Source: an uncultured Eubacteriales bacterium
Lineage (GTDB): Bacteria; Bacillota; Clostridia; Christensenellales; Aristaeellaceae
Direction: 5' to 3'
Assembly (NCBI GenBank): GCA_902790175.1
Contig: CADAQZ010000008.1
Coordinates: 26,855 to 90,854 of the forward strand
DNA: 64,000 nucleotides
The notes under the pieces were generated by a model. That model ran no database searches. It was given only the letters and a program-made list of their open reading frames with translations, and was not told the DNA's origin. Positions within the stretch are counted from its first letter, which is position 1. Every line of letters begins with the position of its first letter. Shown one piece after another: positions 41,971 through 51,037 of the stretch. A program made the translations under genes and the position numbers.

Positions 41971-44355
41971 ATGCGCAAAAAAGTGCTGACGGGGATCGGG
42001 GCGGCGCTGCTGGTCGCGCTGGCGGCGCTGATCTGGCGGCTGGATATTCCCCACTGGCAGAAGCTGGACCTGGAAAAGATCACCGACATGCCGGGCACCA
42101 CGACGGTGTTCGCCGCGAACGGCGAGGCCGCGGGGGCGCTGCACGGCGGCGAGAACCGCGTCTGGATCCCGCTTTCCGAGATCCCGCGCGACGTACAAAA
42201 CGCCTTCATCGCCGCGGAGGATCTGCGCTTCTACAAGCACCGCGGCGTCGACCTGTACCGGCTGGCGGGCGCGCTCTGGCACGACGTTCGCACGCTCAGC
42301 TACGCCCAGGGAGCGTCCACGATCACCCAACAGCTGATCAAGCTGACGCACCTGACGCAGACCAAGACGCTCTCGCGCAAGGCGCAGGAGATCTTCCTGG
42401 CGCTCAAGCTGGAACGCGTCATGGACAAAAACCAGATATTGGAAGCCTACCTGAACGCCGTGTACTTCGGCCACGGGGCCTATGGCTTGGAGGCCGCCGC
42501 GCAGACCTACTTCGGCAAGGGCGCGTCGGAATTATCGCTCGCGGAGGGCGCGCTGCTGGCGGGCGTCATCAAGTCGCCCTCGAACTACGCGCCGCACCTG
42601 CACCCGGAGAAAGCCGTTTCGCGCCGCGATGCGATATTGCGCACGATGTACGAGAACGGCTACATCACCGACGCGCAGCGGAAGGAAGCACAGGGTGAAA
42701 CGCTGCGGCTGACCCTGGACGACGGCGCGGGAACGCGCTTTGCGTGGTACATGGACGCGGTGCTCTCCGAGGCGCAGGAGGCGCTGGGTCTGACCGCAGA
42801 TGAGGTGATCTCCGGCGGCTACCGCATCCATACGGGCCTGGACGCGGACATGCAGGCCGCCGCGGAGGCGCTCTTTTCAGACGGCGAGCGCTTCCCTGCG
42901 GGTGCGGAGGACGGCGCGAACGTGCAGGGGGCGCTGGTGGCGATGGACGTAAACAGCGGCGAGATCAGCGCAGTGGTCGGCGGGCGCAGCTACGACGTGC
43001 AGCGGGGCCTCAACCGCGCCACGCAGATGCGCCGCCAGCCGGGTTCGGCCTTCAAGCCCGTGTCCACCTACGCCGCCGCGGTGGACGCCTTTGGCTACGT
43101 GCCCACCTCCATCGTGGACGACACGCCCCGCGCGTTTGCCGGGGGCTACCGGCCCGAGAACGCCGGCGGGGCCAGCTACGGGAAGGTCACGCTGCGCCAG
43201 GCACTGTCGCGCTCATTGAACATCGCCACGGTCGGCCTCGCGGAGGAGATCGGCACGCCCGCCCTGCGCAACTACGCCCAGCGTTTCGGCATGACGCTGG
43301 CCCCGGAGGACGTGAACCTCTCCATGGCGCTGGGCAGCCTCACCTACGGCGTCTCCCCGGCCCAGCTGGGAGCGGCCTACTGCGCGCTGGGAAACGGGGG
43401 CCGACAGGTACGCGCGCACGCGATCCGCTATATCGAGGACGGCGACGGGCGGCGCGTGTACGAGGCCAAGGCCGACGACGATCGCGCCGTGTCGCCCGAG
43501 ACCGCCTACATCGTCACCGACATGCTCAAGACCGCCGCCTCGACGGGCAGCGCGAAGGCGCTCGCCGCCAGCGGCATGCCGGTGGCGGGCAAGACGGGCA
43601 CCGTCGCGGAGGCGGACGGGGGCACGCGCGACGTGTGGACCGTGGCCTACACGCCGCAGGTGGCCGTGGCCGTCTGGATGGGCTACGACGAGCCGAGCGA
43701 GATCCACCGCCTGCCCGCCTCGGAGGGCGGCAGCGGCTATCCTGCGCGGATGTGCGCGGCGTTCCTTTCCGAAATATCGCCGGAGCTCTCCGGCGGGGAT
43801 TTCGCGCGCCCCTCCGGCGTGCGGACGGCGCTGATCGACGCGCTGGCGCTTGAGGACGAAAAGCGCGCGCTGCTGAGCACGGAGAAGACCCCGGCGGGCT
43901 ACACGCTGCGCGAGATCTTCCGGGCGGGCAGCCTGCCGACGGCTTTCTCGGAGCACTGGACGGCGCCGTCGGGCGTTTCGGACTTTCGCCTGCTGACCGG
44001 CCCGGGAGAGATGCCGGTGCTGGAATTTACGGCCCTTGAATCAGGCACGGAATACGCGATCATGCGCACCGCGAACGACGAGAGCGTGGAACTGGCCGCG
44101 CTGCGGGGCGAACCGGGCCAGGTGTTGAGGTTTGCCGACGACACGCTGGACCTCTCGCAGCCCGCGGACTACACGCTTCTGCCGCGCAACGCGCTGTTGT
44201 ACGAATCCGGCGAACTGCTCACCGGGCCCACCAGCGGCCCCGCGCGCTACAGCCCGGGCGGGCTTTTGAACAAAATCATGGGCGTCAGCGAAGCCGAAGC
44301 CACGCCGACGCCCACGCAGGTCGAGGTTGAGCCGGATCAGTCGCTGTTTCGCTGA
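41971..44355 (+). CDS. Class A penicillin-binding protein (PBP1A family)
   Basis: 794 aa. N-terminal membrane anchor (about 5-22); GT51 glycosyltransferase domain with AAEDLRFYKHRGVDLYRLAGA and GASTITQQLIKLTHL; transpeptidase domain with SxxK in PGSAFKPV, SRSLN, and GKTGTV. The C-terminal about 170 residues are a linker-like extension ending in a Pro/Thr/Glu stretch. Polymerises and crosslinks peptidoglycan. ATG 41971 is preferred to GTG 41953. Convergent with clpC, overlapping by 19 bp. Confidence 0.94.
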   Translation: MRKKVLTGIGAALLVALAALIWRLDIPHWQKLDLEKITDMPGTTTVFAANGEAAGALHGGENRVWIPLSEIPRDVQNAFIAAEDLRFYKHRGVDLYRLAGALWHDVRTLSYAQGASTITQQLIKLTHLTQTKTLSRKAQEIFLALKLERVMDKNQILEAYLNAVYFGHGAYGLEAAAQTYFGKGASELSLAEGALLAGVIKSPSNYAPHLHPEKAVSRRDAILRTMYENGYITDAQRKEAQGETLRLTLDDGAGTRFAWYMDAVLSEAQEALGLTADEVISGGYRIHTGLDADMQAAAEALFSDGERFPAGAEDGANVQGALVAMDVNSGEISAVVGGRSYDVQRGLNRATQMRRQPGSAFKPVSTYAAAVDAFGYVPTSIVDDTPRAFAGGYRPENAGGASYGKVTLRQALSRSLNIATVGLAEEIGTPALRNYAQRFGMTLAPEDVNLSMALGSLTYGVSPAQLGAAYCALGNGGRQVRAHAIRYIEDGDGRRVYEAKADDDRAVSPETAYIVTDMLKTAASTGSAKALAASGMPVAGKTGTVAEADGGTRDVWTVAYTPQVAVAVWMGYDEPSEIHRLPASEGGSGYPARMCAAFLSEISPELSGGDFARPSGVRTALIDALALEDEKRALLSTEKTPAGYTLREIFRAGSLPTAFSEHWTAPSGVSDFRLLTGPGEMPVLEFTALESGTEYAIMRTANDESVELAALRGEPGQVLRFADDTLDLSQPADYTLLPRNALLYESGELLTGPTSGPARYSPGGLLNKIMGVSEAEATPTPTQVEVEPDQSLFR

Positions 44356-46805
44356 CCGGCCAGCGCGAGTTCCCGCGCCTCGCTCTTTACGGGGGTAAAG
44401 GCCAGCTTGTCGCCGTCGGCGATCACGCGCACATGGTCGCCCAGGCGGATGCGGCCCGTCAATATCTCCTCGCTCAGCGCGTCCTCCACCATGCGCTGGA
44501 TGGACCGGCGCAGCGGTCGCGCGCCGTACTGGATGTCGTAGCCGGAGCGGCTGATCAGGCTCAGCGCGCTATCGTCCACCTCCAATTCGATGCCGCGCTC
44601 GGAGAGCCGCTTGCATACCTGCGAAAGCAGCAGCCGCGCGATGGCGTCGATCTCGTCCTGCTCCAGCGCGTGGAACACGATGATCTCGTCCACGCGGTTG
44701 AGGAATTCGGGCCTAAAGATGTTCTTCACCTCGCCCATGATGTTTTCCTTCATGGACTCGTAGCTGCGCGCGCTGTCCTCCGCGCCGCCGAAGCCGACGC
44801 TGCGCTGCTTGCGCAGGGTGTGCGCCCCGGCGTTGCTGGTCATCACGATCACGGTGTTCTTGAAGTCCACCACACGGCCCTGGCCGTCGGTCAGGCGGCC
44901 GTCCTCCAGGATCTGCAGCAGGATGTTGAACACGTCCGGGTGCGCCTTTTCGACCTCATCCAGCAATATCACGGCATAGGGCTTGCGGCGCACCTTCTCG
45001 GTCAGCTGGCCGCCCTCCTCGTGGCCCACGTATCCGGGCGGGGAGCCGATCATGCGCGACACGGAGTGCTTCTCCATGTACTCGGACATGTCGATGCGGA
45101 TCATGCTGTCCTCGTCGCCGAAGAGCGCCTCCGCCAGCGCCTTGCACAGCTCCGTCTTGCCCACGCCGGTGGGTCCCAGGAAGATGAACGAGCCGATGGG
45201 CCGCTTCGGGTCCTTCAGGCCCGCGCGCGCCCGGCGGATGGCCCGCGAAACGCTCTTCACGGCCTCCTCCTGCCCGATTACGCGCTGGTGCAGGATCGCC
45301 TCCAGGTTGATCAGCCGGTTCGATTCGCTCTCGGTGATGCGGGACACGGGGATGCCGGTCCACGCGCCGACGATCTGCGCGACCTCCTCTTCGCCCACGA
45401 TCTCCACCTTGCTGTTGCGGCTGTGCTCCCAAGCGCTTCGGCGCTCGGCCATCTCGTTTTGCAGTTCCTTCTTGCGATCGCGCAGGTGCGCGGCCTTTTC
45501 GAAGTCCTCGTGGGCGACGGCCTCCTCGGTCTCCTTGTTCAGCGCGTCCAGGCGCAGCTGCTGTTGCTTCATGTCCGGCGGCGCGGTGAACGCCTTGATG
45601 CGCACGCGCGAGGCGGCCTCGTCGATCAGGTCGATGGCCTTGTCCGGCAGGCTGCGGTCGGAGATGTAGCGGTCGGACAGGTACACCGCGGCCACGATGG
45701 CCTCGTCGGTGATCTGCACGCGGTGGTGCGCCTCGTAGCGGTCGCGCAGGCCCTTTAATATCTCCACCGATTCCTCGCGGGTCGGCTCTCCCACGTTCAC
45801 GGGCTGGAAGCGGCGCTCCAGCGCGGCGTCCTTCTCGATGTACTTGTGGTACTCGTTCAGCGTCGTCGCGCCGATGCACTGTAATTCACCCCTCGCCAGC
45901 GCGGGCTTGAGGATATTCGCCGCGTCGATGGAGCCCTCGGAGGCTCCCGCGCCGCAGATGGTGTGCAATTCGTCGATGAACAGGATCACGTTCCCGGCTT
46001 TTTTGAGCTCGCCCATCGCGTTTTTGAGGCGCTCCTCGAACTCGCCGCGATACTTTGCCCCCGCCAGCATGCTGGCCAGGTCCAGCGACACGAGGCGCTT
46101 GCCGCGCAGGATCTCCGGGATGTTGCCCTCGGTGATCAATTGCGCGAGGCCCTCCACGATGGCGGACTTGCCCACGCCCGGCTCGCCGATCAGCACCGGG
46201 TTGTTCTTGCGGCGGCGCGACAGGATCTGCACGATGCGCTCGATCTCCTGCGCGCGGCCCACGACCGGGTCCAGTTCGCCCGCCCGCGCCAGCGCGGTCA
46301 GGTCGTGCGAATACTGGTTCAGCGTCGGCGTGTCCGCCGCGCCAGCCTCCGGCGCCGCGGTCTCGTCGTCCGCGCCGGTGAGTATGCGCAGCAGCTCGTC
46401 CCGTGCCTTGGACAGGTCCATGCCCATCTTGATCAGCACGTGCGCGGCCACGCCCTCGCGTTCGCGCATCAGCGCCAGCAGGATGTGCTCGGTCGAGACG
46501 TAATTCTGCTTGAGCTCGCGGGCCTCGCGCACGCTCTGCTCCAGCACCTTCTTGGTGCGGGGCGTGTAGACCATTTGCTTGCCCTGCGCGTTGTCGTCGC
46601 CGCGGCCCAGGATCTGTATGATCTCGTTGCGCGCGGCCTCGAGCGTGATGCCCTGCAGGACCGGAACGGCCCCGCCGGGCTCCGTCAGCACGCCCAGCAG
46701 CAGGTGTTCGGTGCCCACGTAGGTGCGCCCCAGCTGGGCGGCCTCAGCCTGGGCGGCGATCAGCGCCCGCTGGCCGCGCTCGGTGAATTTCGCGAAATAT
46801 GCCAT
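44337..46805 (-). CDS. clpC: ATP-dependent Clp protease ATPase subunit ClpC
   Basis: 822 aa. Two Clp N repeats (about 4-145), AAA-1 with GEPGVGKS, a UVR-containing middle region ([21 protein letters not shown] pieces), AAA-2 with GPTGVGKT, and a VGF tripeptide (RSVGFGG) matching the ClpP-docking loop. Unfolds substrates, including McsB-phosphorylated proteins, for ClpP. Last gene of the ctsR operon. Confidence 0.97.
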   Translation of the reverse strand: MAYFAKFTERGQRALIAAQAEAAQLGRTYVGTEHLLLGVLTEPGGAVPVLQGITLEAARNEIIQILGRGDDNAQGKQMVYTPRTKKVLEQSVREARELKQNYVSTEHILLALMREREGVAAHVLIKMGMDLSKARDELLRILTGADDETAAPEAGAADTPTLNQYSHDLTALARAGELDPVVGRAQEIERIVQILSRRRKNNPVLIGEPGVGKSAIVEGLAQLITEGNIPEILRGKRLVSLDLASMLAGAKYRGEFEERLKNAMGELKKAGNVILFIDELHTICGAGASEGSIDAANILKPALARGELQCIGATTLNEYHKYIEKDAALERRFQPVNVGEPTREESVEILKGLRDRYEAHHRVQITDEAIVAAVYLSDRYISDRSLPDKAIDLIDEAASRVRIKAFTAPPDMKQQQLRLDALNKETEEAVAHEDFEKAAHLRDRKKELQNEMAERRSAWEHSRNSKVEIVGEEEVAQIVGAWTGIPVSRITESESNRLINLEAILHQRVIGQEEAVKSVSRAIRRARAGLKDPKRPIGSFIFLGPTGVGKTELCKALAEALFGDEDSMIRIDMSEYMEKHSVSRMIGSPPGYVGHEEGGQLTEKVRRKPYAVILLDEVEKAHPDVFNILLQILEDGRLTDGQGRVVDFKNTVIVMTSNAGAHTLRKQRSVGFGGAEDSARSYESMKENIMGEVKNIFRPEFLNRVDEIIVFHALEQDEIDAIARLLLSQVCKRLSERGIELEVDDSALSLISRSGYDIQYGARPLRRSIQRMVEDALSEEILTGRIRLGDHVRVIADGDKLAFTPVKSEARELALAGQRNSD

Positions 46806-46822
46806 TGGATTCCTCCGATTAT

Positions 46823-47848
46823 TTACTCAGCCACCAGGTCCTGCAATTCCTCCCGCAGTATCTTCGCCCGCAAAATCTCCGATTCCCTCGGGCTGATCAG
46901 CTTGCCGGCGCGCACGCCCAGCGAGCCGGGCTGCACGTCCATCATCAGCGTGTCCAGCCCCGGCAGCGGCGCGTGCAGGTAGCCCATGCTGGCGGCGTAG
47001 CGGATGTCGGAATAGCGCCGCATGAACTCCTTGGCGGTCATCAGCCGCGCATACATCAATTCTCCCCAGGAGCGCATCAGCCTATCCTGCAATTGCAGCA
47101 TGTCCTTCTTCTCGGCGTCCTCGCGCATCTTGCGCTCGTGCTCCACGATCTGGCCCGTGGCGGCGGAGAGCGCGCGGATCACGTCCTCCTCGCTGCGGCC
47201 CAGCGTAGCCTGGTTGGAAAGCTGGTAGAGATTCCCCTGCGCCTCGCTGCCCTCGCCGTAGAGCCCGCGGATCGTGAGCCCGAGCTTGGCGATGGTCTGC
47301 ATCACCGCGCCCATCTGCCCGCCGCCGGAGATGGCCGGCAGGTGCAGTATCACGCTGGCGCGCATGCCGGTGCCGGTGTTGGCCGGGCACGCGGTCAGAA
47401 AGCCCCACTGGTGGTCAAAAGCGAACGGATAGCGCTTCTCCAATGCCTCGTCCAGCTTCAGCGCCATCTCTGCCGAGCGCTCCAGCTGCAAGCCGGGCAA
47501 AAGCCCCTGAAAGCGCACGTGGTCCTCCTCGTTGAGCATCACGGTGACGGTGCCCGCCGAGGACACCATCGCCGCCGAGCGGTTGACGAACTTCAGAAGG
47601 TCGTAGCTGATCAGGTGGTGCTCCACCAGGCGCGATCGCGCATCCTCCTCCAGTTCGCTCATGCGCAGCAGCGTGAACGCCGCGCCGTTTTCGGTCTTGA
47701 ACACCGCGTCGGCGGTGCGCTCGATGACCTCCTCGGCGTATTCCGGCGTCAACTTCGGCGAAAAGGGCAGGTCCTCGTAGTTGCGGGAGAGCCGAACGCG
47801 GCTTGAGATCACGACGTCCTGATCCGGAGCGAGCACGTACTCATACAT
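46823..47848 (-). CDS. mcsB: Protein arginine kinase McsB
   Basis: 341 aa. Phosphagen-kinase fold: VVISSRVRLSRN N-terminal nucleotide motif, MLNEEDHVRFQ, HQWGFLTACPANTGTGMRAS, and GLYGEGSEAQGNLYQLSNQ. Phosphorylates arginines, tagging proteins for ClpC-ClpP and inactivating CtsR. ATG 47848 is favoured (GGGGG 9-10 nt upstream, overlapping the mcsA stop); ATG 47857 is in frame. Confidence 0.95.
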   Translation of the reverse strand: MYEYVLAPDQDVVISSRVRLSRNYEDLPFSPKLTPEYAEEVIERTADAVFKTENGAAFTLLRMSELEEDARSRLVEHHLISYDLLKFVNRSAAMVSSAGTVTVMLNEEDHVRFQGLLPGLQLERSAEMALKLDEALEKRYPFAFDHQWGFLTACPANTGTGMRASVILHLPAISGGGQMGAVMQTIAKLGLTIRGLYGEGSEAQGNLYQLSNQATLGRSEEDVIRALSAATGQIVEHERKMREDAEKKDMLQLQDRLMRSWGELMYARLMTAKEFMRRYSDIRYAASMGYLHAPLPGLDTLMMDVQPGSLGVRAGKLISPRESEILRAKILREELQDLVAE

Positions 47849-48434
47849 CGTCCTCATCCCCCTTCCCGTCTTCGCTCTCAAGGCGCTCCGGCGGCCGGAC
47901 CTTGATGTCGGTCTCCTTGCGCTCCAGCTGGATGGTCAGCGCGCGGATGGTGTCGCGCAGCTTGGCCGCCTGCTCGTATTCCTCGTCGGCGATGGCCTTT
48001 TGCAGCTTCTGGCGCAACCGGTCGATGTTCATGCGGATGGACGTGCCGCTGTGCACGCCGCCGGGGACGCGCCCCGCGTGCTGGGTGTTGCCGTGCACGC
48101 GCTGCAAAAGCGCCGTCATCGGCGTCTTGAACGCCTGGTAGCAGGCCGCGCAGCCCAGCATGCCGCACTTCTGGAACTCGCCGTAGGTCATGCCGCACTG
48201 CTCGCAGACCAGTTCATCGTATTCCGCGTCCTGGCGCGCGCGCTCCTCGGCGCCGGTCCTGTTCTCCAGGATGCTGTTGAGGATGCCGGCCAGATTGGAA
48301 AAGTCGATCCCCGGGATCTGCTTCTGGTGGCGCGCCATGCAGGCCGGGCACAGGTTGCGCTCCACGCGATCGCCGTTGATGATCGTCATCAGGTGGAATT
48401 TCGCGGGTCGAACGCCGCAATCCTCACACATCAT
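47841..48434 (-). CDS. mcsA: McsA, activator of McsB
   Basis: 197 aa. Zinc-binding CxxC pairs: CEDC, CPAC, CEQC and CAAC; C-terminal UVR motif (RLRQKLQKAIADEEYEQAAKLRD pieces). Ends in an acidic tail. Starts inside the last codons of ctsR with GGAGG 9 nt upstream. Confidence 0.93.
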   Translation of the reverse strand: MMCEDCGVRPAKFHLMTIINGDRVERNLCPACMARHQKQIPGIDFSNLAGILNSILENRTGAEERARQDAEYDELVCEQCGMTYGEFQKCGMLGCAACYQAFKTPMTALLQRVHGNTQHAGRVPGGVHSGTSIRMNIDRLRQKLQKAIADEEYEQAAKLRDTIRALTIQLERKETDIKVRPPERLESEDGKGDEDDV

Positions 48435-48906
48435 TGCGCTTGTCCTCCTCCAGATTCTTGAATACCTGCACCAGCATGTTCCTGAACACCGCCGCGCGCA
48501 GCACGTCCTTGGCGCTGATGGGCAGCGCCAGCGCGTTCCGCGAAACGGCGGAGCGCATGAGCGCGGCCTCGCGATTCGTGATCATCTTCCGCTCAAACAG
48601 GTTGGAGATGATCGCGTTGGCGGTCTCCTCGTCCACGGAATTGCCCACGCGGTTTAATAGCGCGTCCAGGAAGTTCGGCTCCCCGCGCGTCTGCATCCGC
48701 ACGATGCGCACGTAGCCGCCGCCGCCCCGGCGGGATTCAATGATATAGCCGTGGTCCACTGAAAAGCGAGTGGCGAGCACGTAGTTGATCTGCGAGGGTG
48801 CGCAGCCGAAGTGCTGCGCCAATTCGTTGCGCCGCAGCTCCACGTGGGCGTCCTCAGTCATCAGGTCTTTGATGAAATGCTCGATGCTGTCGCTCAACTG
48901 TGCCAT
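48424..48906 (-). CDS. ctsR: Transcriptional repressor CtsR
   Basis: 160 aa. Winged-helix N-terminal domain with the glycine-rich wing SRRGGGGYVRIVR and the thermosensing tetraglycine; C-terminal dimer domain. Represses class III heat-shock genes including its own operon; a CtsR box overlaps the start of transcription. ATG 48906 is preceded by AGAAGGTGA. Confidence 0.95.
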   Translation of the reverse strand: MAQLSDSIEHFIKDLMTEDAHVELRRNELAQHFGCAPSQINYVLATRFSVDHGYIIESRRGGGGYVRIVRMQTRGEPNFLDALLNRVGNSVDEETANAIISNLFERKMITNREAALMRSAVSRNALALPISAKDVLRAAVFRNMLVQVFKNLEEDKRNDV

Positions 48907-48919
48907 ACAATCACCTTCT

Positions 48920-48965
48920 ATTGACCATCTTTGACTATTATAGCGCATCGAGGCAAAAAATGCAA
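48920..48965 (-). promoter_or_regulatory. ctsR operon promoter and CtsR operator
   Basis: Minus strand TTGCAT (48965-48960), 17 bp, TATAAT (48942-48937). Directly downstream AGTCAAA-GAT-GGTCAAT (48936-48920) matches the CtsR heptamer direct repeat (RGTCAAA-NAN-RGTCAAA) with one mismatch, placed to block initiation. Confidence 0.92.
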
Positions 48966-49013
48966 GAGGTATTTGATGTGAAAATGCGGTAGTCCGGGTT
49001 CTACTGGGCGCGG

Positions 49014-49108
49014 CCGAAGTCGCCCCGCTGTCATTCTGAGCGGAGACGCAGCCGAAGTCGGTCCGCTGTCATTCTGAGCGGAGGCGCAGCCGGAGTCGAA
49101 GAATCTTA
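49014..49108. repeat. 38-bp tandem repeat of the TCATTCTGAGCGG type
   Basis: Two copies of a 38-bp unit beginning CCGAAGTCG (49014-49051, 49052-49089), each containing TGTCATTCTGAGCGGAG, plus a partial third running into AAGAATCTTA just at the ispDF stop. Related to the repeats at 16364-16470 and 58941-59060. Confidence 0.8.
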
Positions 49109-50263
49109 TCTCACCAGCAGCGCCACGGCCTGCGCCGAGATGCCCAAGCCCTCGCCCTCAAACCCGAGGCACTCCGTGGTGGTGGCCTTCACGTTCACAC
49201 ACTCCGGCGCGACGCCCAGCCCCCAGGCGATATTCTGCTTCATAGCATCCATGTAGCCCGCCAGCTTCGGCCGCTGGGCCACGATGGTCACGTCGGCGTT
49301 GCCAACGCGCCAGCCCGCAACGCGGACCTTCTCCATGACCACGGCCAACAACCGCATCGAATCCGCGCCCTTGTAGGCCGGGTCGGTATCCGGAAAGTGG
49401 CGGCCGATGTCGCCCTCGCCCAGCGCGCCCAGCAGCGCGTCCATCAGCGCGTGCACGGCCACGTCCGCGTCGGAGTGGCCGTCGAGGCCCTTCTCCCACG
49501 GGATCTCCACGCCGCAGAGCACCAGCCTGCGCCCCTCGACGAGGCGGTGCACGTCGTAGCCCTGCCCCACGCGCACGTCGGGCCGTGAACGGCGCTCCAG
49601 TACCTCAAAATCCGCACGGGTCGTCAACTTGATATTCGCCTCCGCTCCCGGCGCGCTCACGAGGCGCACGCCCGCGTAGTAGTGCTCGAACAGCATCGCG
49701 TCGTCGGTGACGGACAGGCCGTCCGCCCGCGCGCGCTCGTGCGCTTCGAGTATTTTATGGTAGTCAAAGGTCTGCGGCGTCTGCACGGCGCGCAACGAGG
49801 CCCGCTCCAGCGAAGTCACTTCCCCGCCCGGGCCGACCTGCTTGATCGTGTCCACCACCGGTGTCGAGATCACGCCGCTGCCGTACATGCGCGCCGATTC
49901 GAGCGTCGCCTCGATCACGTCCTGCGACACGAAGGGCCGCGCCGCGTCGTGGATGGCCACGATCCCGGCGTCCTCCGGCAGCGCCTTCAGGCCGTTGTAG
50001 ACCGACGCCTGCCGCGTATCGCCGCCAAGGGCGATCTGCTTGACCAGCAGGAAGGGTCCTTCTGAAACCGCAAGCGCCTCGTAGGCCTGCATGTCGCTCT
50101 GGGAGAGCACGATCACCGCGCCGTCGAAGCGCCCGCAGGCCTCAAAGGCGTCCAGGCACCTCGCGAGCGCCGAGCGCCCGTCGACGGGCCAGAACACCTT
50201 GTTCTTCCCGAGGCCCGCGCGCTCGCCGCGACCGGCGGCCACGATCACCGCCCAGGCGCTCAT
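49106..50263 (-). CDS. ispDF: Bifunctional IspD/IspF (MEP pathway)
   Basis: 385 aa. Residues 1-222 are 2-C-methylerythritol 4-phosphate cytidylyltransferase (VIVAAGRGERAG, GGDTRQASVYNGL, VAIHDAARPFV). Residues 229-385 are 2-C-methylerythritol 2,4-cyclodiphosphate synthase (GQGYDVHRL, GLDGHSDADV metal ligands, FPDTDPAYKGADS). A fusion of steps 3 and 5 of the pathway whose first enzyme, dxs, is at the window's left edge. The fused form is known in several lineages. ATG 50263 overlaps the rqcP stop. Confidence 0.96.
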   Translation of the reverse strand: MSAWAVIVAAGRGERAGLGKNKVFWPVDGRSALARCLDAFEACGRFDGAVIVLSQSDMQAYEALAVSEGPFLLVKQIALGGDTRQASVYNGLKALPEDAGIVAIHDAARPFVSQDVIEATLESARMYGSGVISTPVVDTIKQVGPGGEVTSLERASLRAVQTPQTFDYHKILEAHERARADGLSVTDDAMLFEHYYAGVRLVSAPGAEANIKLTTRADFEVLERRSRPDVRVGQGYDVHRLVEGRRLVLCGVEIPWEKGLDGHSDADVAVHALMDALLGALGEGDIGRHFPDTDPAYKGADSMRLLAVVMEKVRVAGWRVGNADVTIVAQRPKLAGYMDAMKQNIAWGLGVAPECVNVKATTTECLGFEGEGLGISAQAVALLVR

Positions 50264-50559
50264 GACCGTGCGCGGTACATGTCCGCCGCGTCCTGCTTCG
50301 CCGCGTGCTCGGCAATGGACAGGACCTCGTACTCGCTGTACTTGTCGCCGAAGCGGATGCCCAGCACGTCGCCCACTTTCACGTCGGTGCCGGGCTTGCC
50401 CTCCTTGCCGTTCACGGTGACATGGCCGGTGGAGCAGGCGTCGTTGGCGACGCTGCGGCGCTTGATGATGCGCGAGATCTTCAAAAACTTGTCCAGGCGA
50501 ATGGACGTGGGCGCGACGCGCTCCACGGGCTTTTTCGCCTCCATGGCCTTATGGCTCAT
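50260..50559 (-). CDS. S4-domain RNA-binding protein, RqcP (YabO)-like
   Basis: 99 aa. S4 domain (IRLDKFLKISRIIKRRSVAND and KVGDVLGIRFG), with short basic N-terminal and charged C-terminal extensions. RqcP works with RqcH in ribosome-associated quality control. Its place between mazG-hup and a cell-division or metabolic gene matches yabO synteny; the usual yabP-yabQ-divIC are replaced here by ispDF. ATG 50559 has GGGAGG 9 nt upstream. Confidence 0.9.
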   Translation of the reverse strand: MSHKAMEAKKPVERVAPTSIRLDKFLKISRIIKRRSVANDACSTGHVTVNGKEGKPGTDVKVGDVLGIRFGDKYSEYEVLSIAEHAAKQDAADMYRARS

Positions 50560-50589
50560 AATGCTATTCCTCCCTGTTTGCATATATCA

Positions 50590-50623
50590 CAACAAGGCGC
50601 CCCCGAACGGAAGCGCCCTGTTG
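50590..50623 (-). terminator. Hairpin between hup and rqcP
   Basis: 11-bp stem with one mismatch (minus strand CAACAGGGCGC / GCGCCTTGTTG) and a 12-nt loop; no T run follows. Possible attenuator reducing rqcP relative to hup. Confidence 0.5.
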
Positions 50624-50640
50624 CTGGTGGATGTTCTGGA

Positions 50641-50910
50641 TCAGAACTCGTCCTTGAAGCCCTTGCCGGCCTTGAAGGCGGGGGTCTTCTTGGCGGGGAT
50701 CGTGATGGTCTCGCCAGTGGACGGCTTGCGGCCGATGCGCTCGGCGCGCTCCTTCACCTCAAAGGTGCCAAAGCCCATCAGCTGCACCTTGTCACCGGCC
50801 TTCAGGGCCTCGGTGATGGTCTCGGTGAAAGCGTTGAGGGCGGCCTCAGCCTGCTTCTTGCTCAGTTCGGACTTCTCAGCCATCTTGGCGATCAGAGTAG
50901 CCTTGTTCAT
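50641..50910 (-). CDS. hup: HU family DNA-binding protein
   Basis: 89 aa. Nucleoid protein: MNKATLIAKMAEKSELSKK start, GFGTFEVKERAERIGRKPSTGE (DNA-binding arm) and IPAKKTPAFKAGKGFKD end are standard. ATG 50910 is preceded by GGAGGTG. The upstream region carries repeated 12-mers (50941-50976). Confidence 0.96.
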   Translation of the reverse strand: MNKATLIAKMAEKSELSKKQAEAALNAFTETITEALKAGDKVQLMGFGTFEVKERAERIGRKPSTGETITIPAKKTPAFKAGKGFKDEF

Positions 50911-50940
50911 GTGAAATACACCTCCAGATATTTTGGGCAA

Positions 50941-51037
50941 ATTGAGCACAATAGATTTCTGCATATTGAGCACAATTATTTCAATAATTCGGGGCTTCCT
51001 GGCCCAATTCCTGCTTATTTTTGGAATTCAGCACAAT
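50941..51037 (-). promoter_or_regulatory. Three near-palindromic 12-mers upstream of hup
   Basis: ATTGAGCACAAT at 50941-50952 and 50965-50976 (24 bp apart, about two helical turns), and ATTCAGCACAAT at 51026-51037 in the mazG end. A GGGGC/GGCCC inverted repeat lies between. No convincing -35/-10 pair is seen, so the 12-mers are operator candidates. Confidence 0.55.

Noticed and set aside
44337-44355. 19-bp overlap of the convergent PBP and clpC genes as a sign of frame error
   Set aside because: Both C termini look natural and short tail-to-tail overlaps are common in dense genomes.
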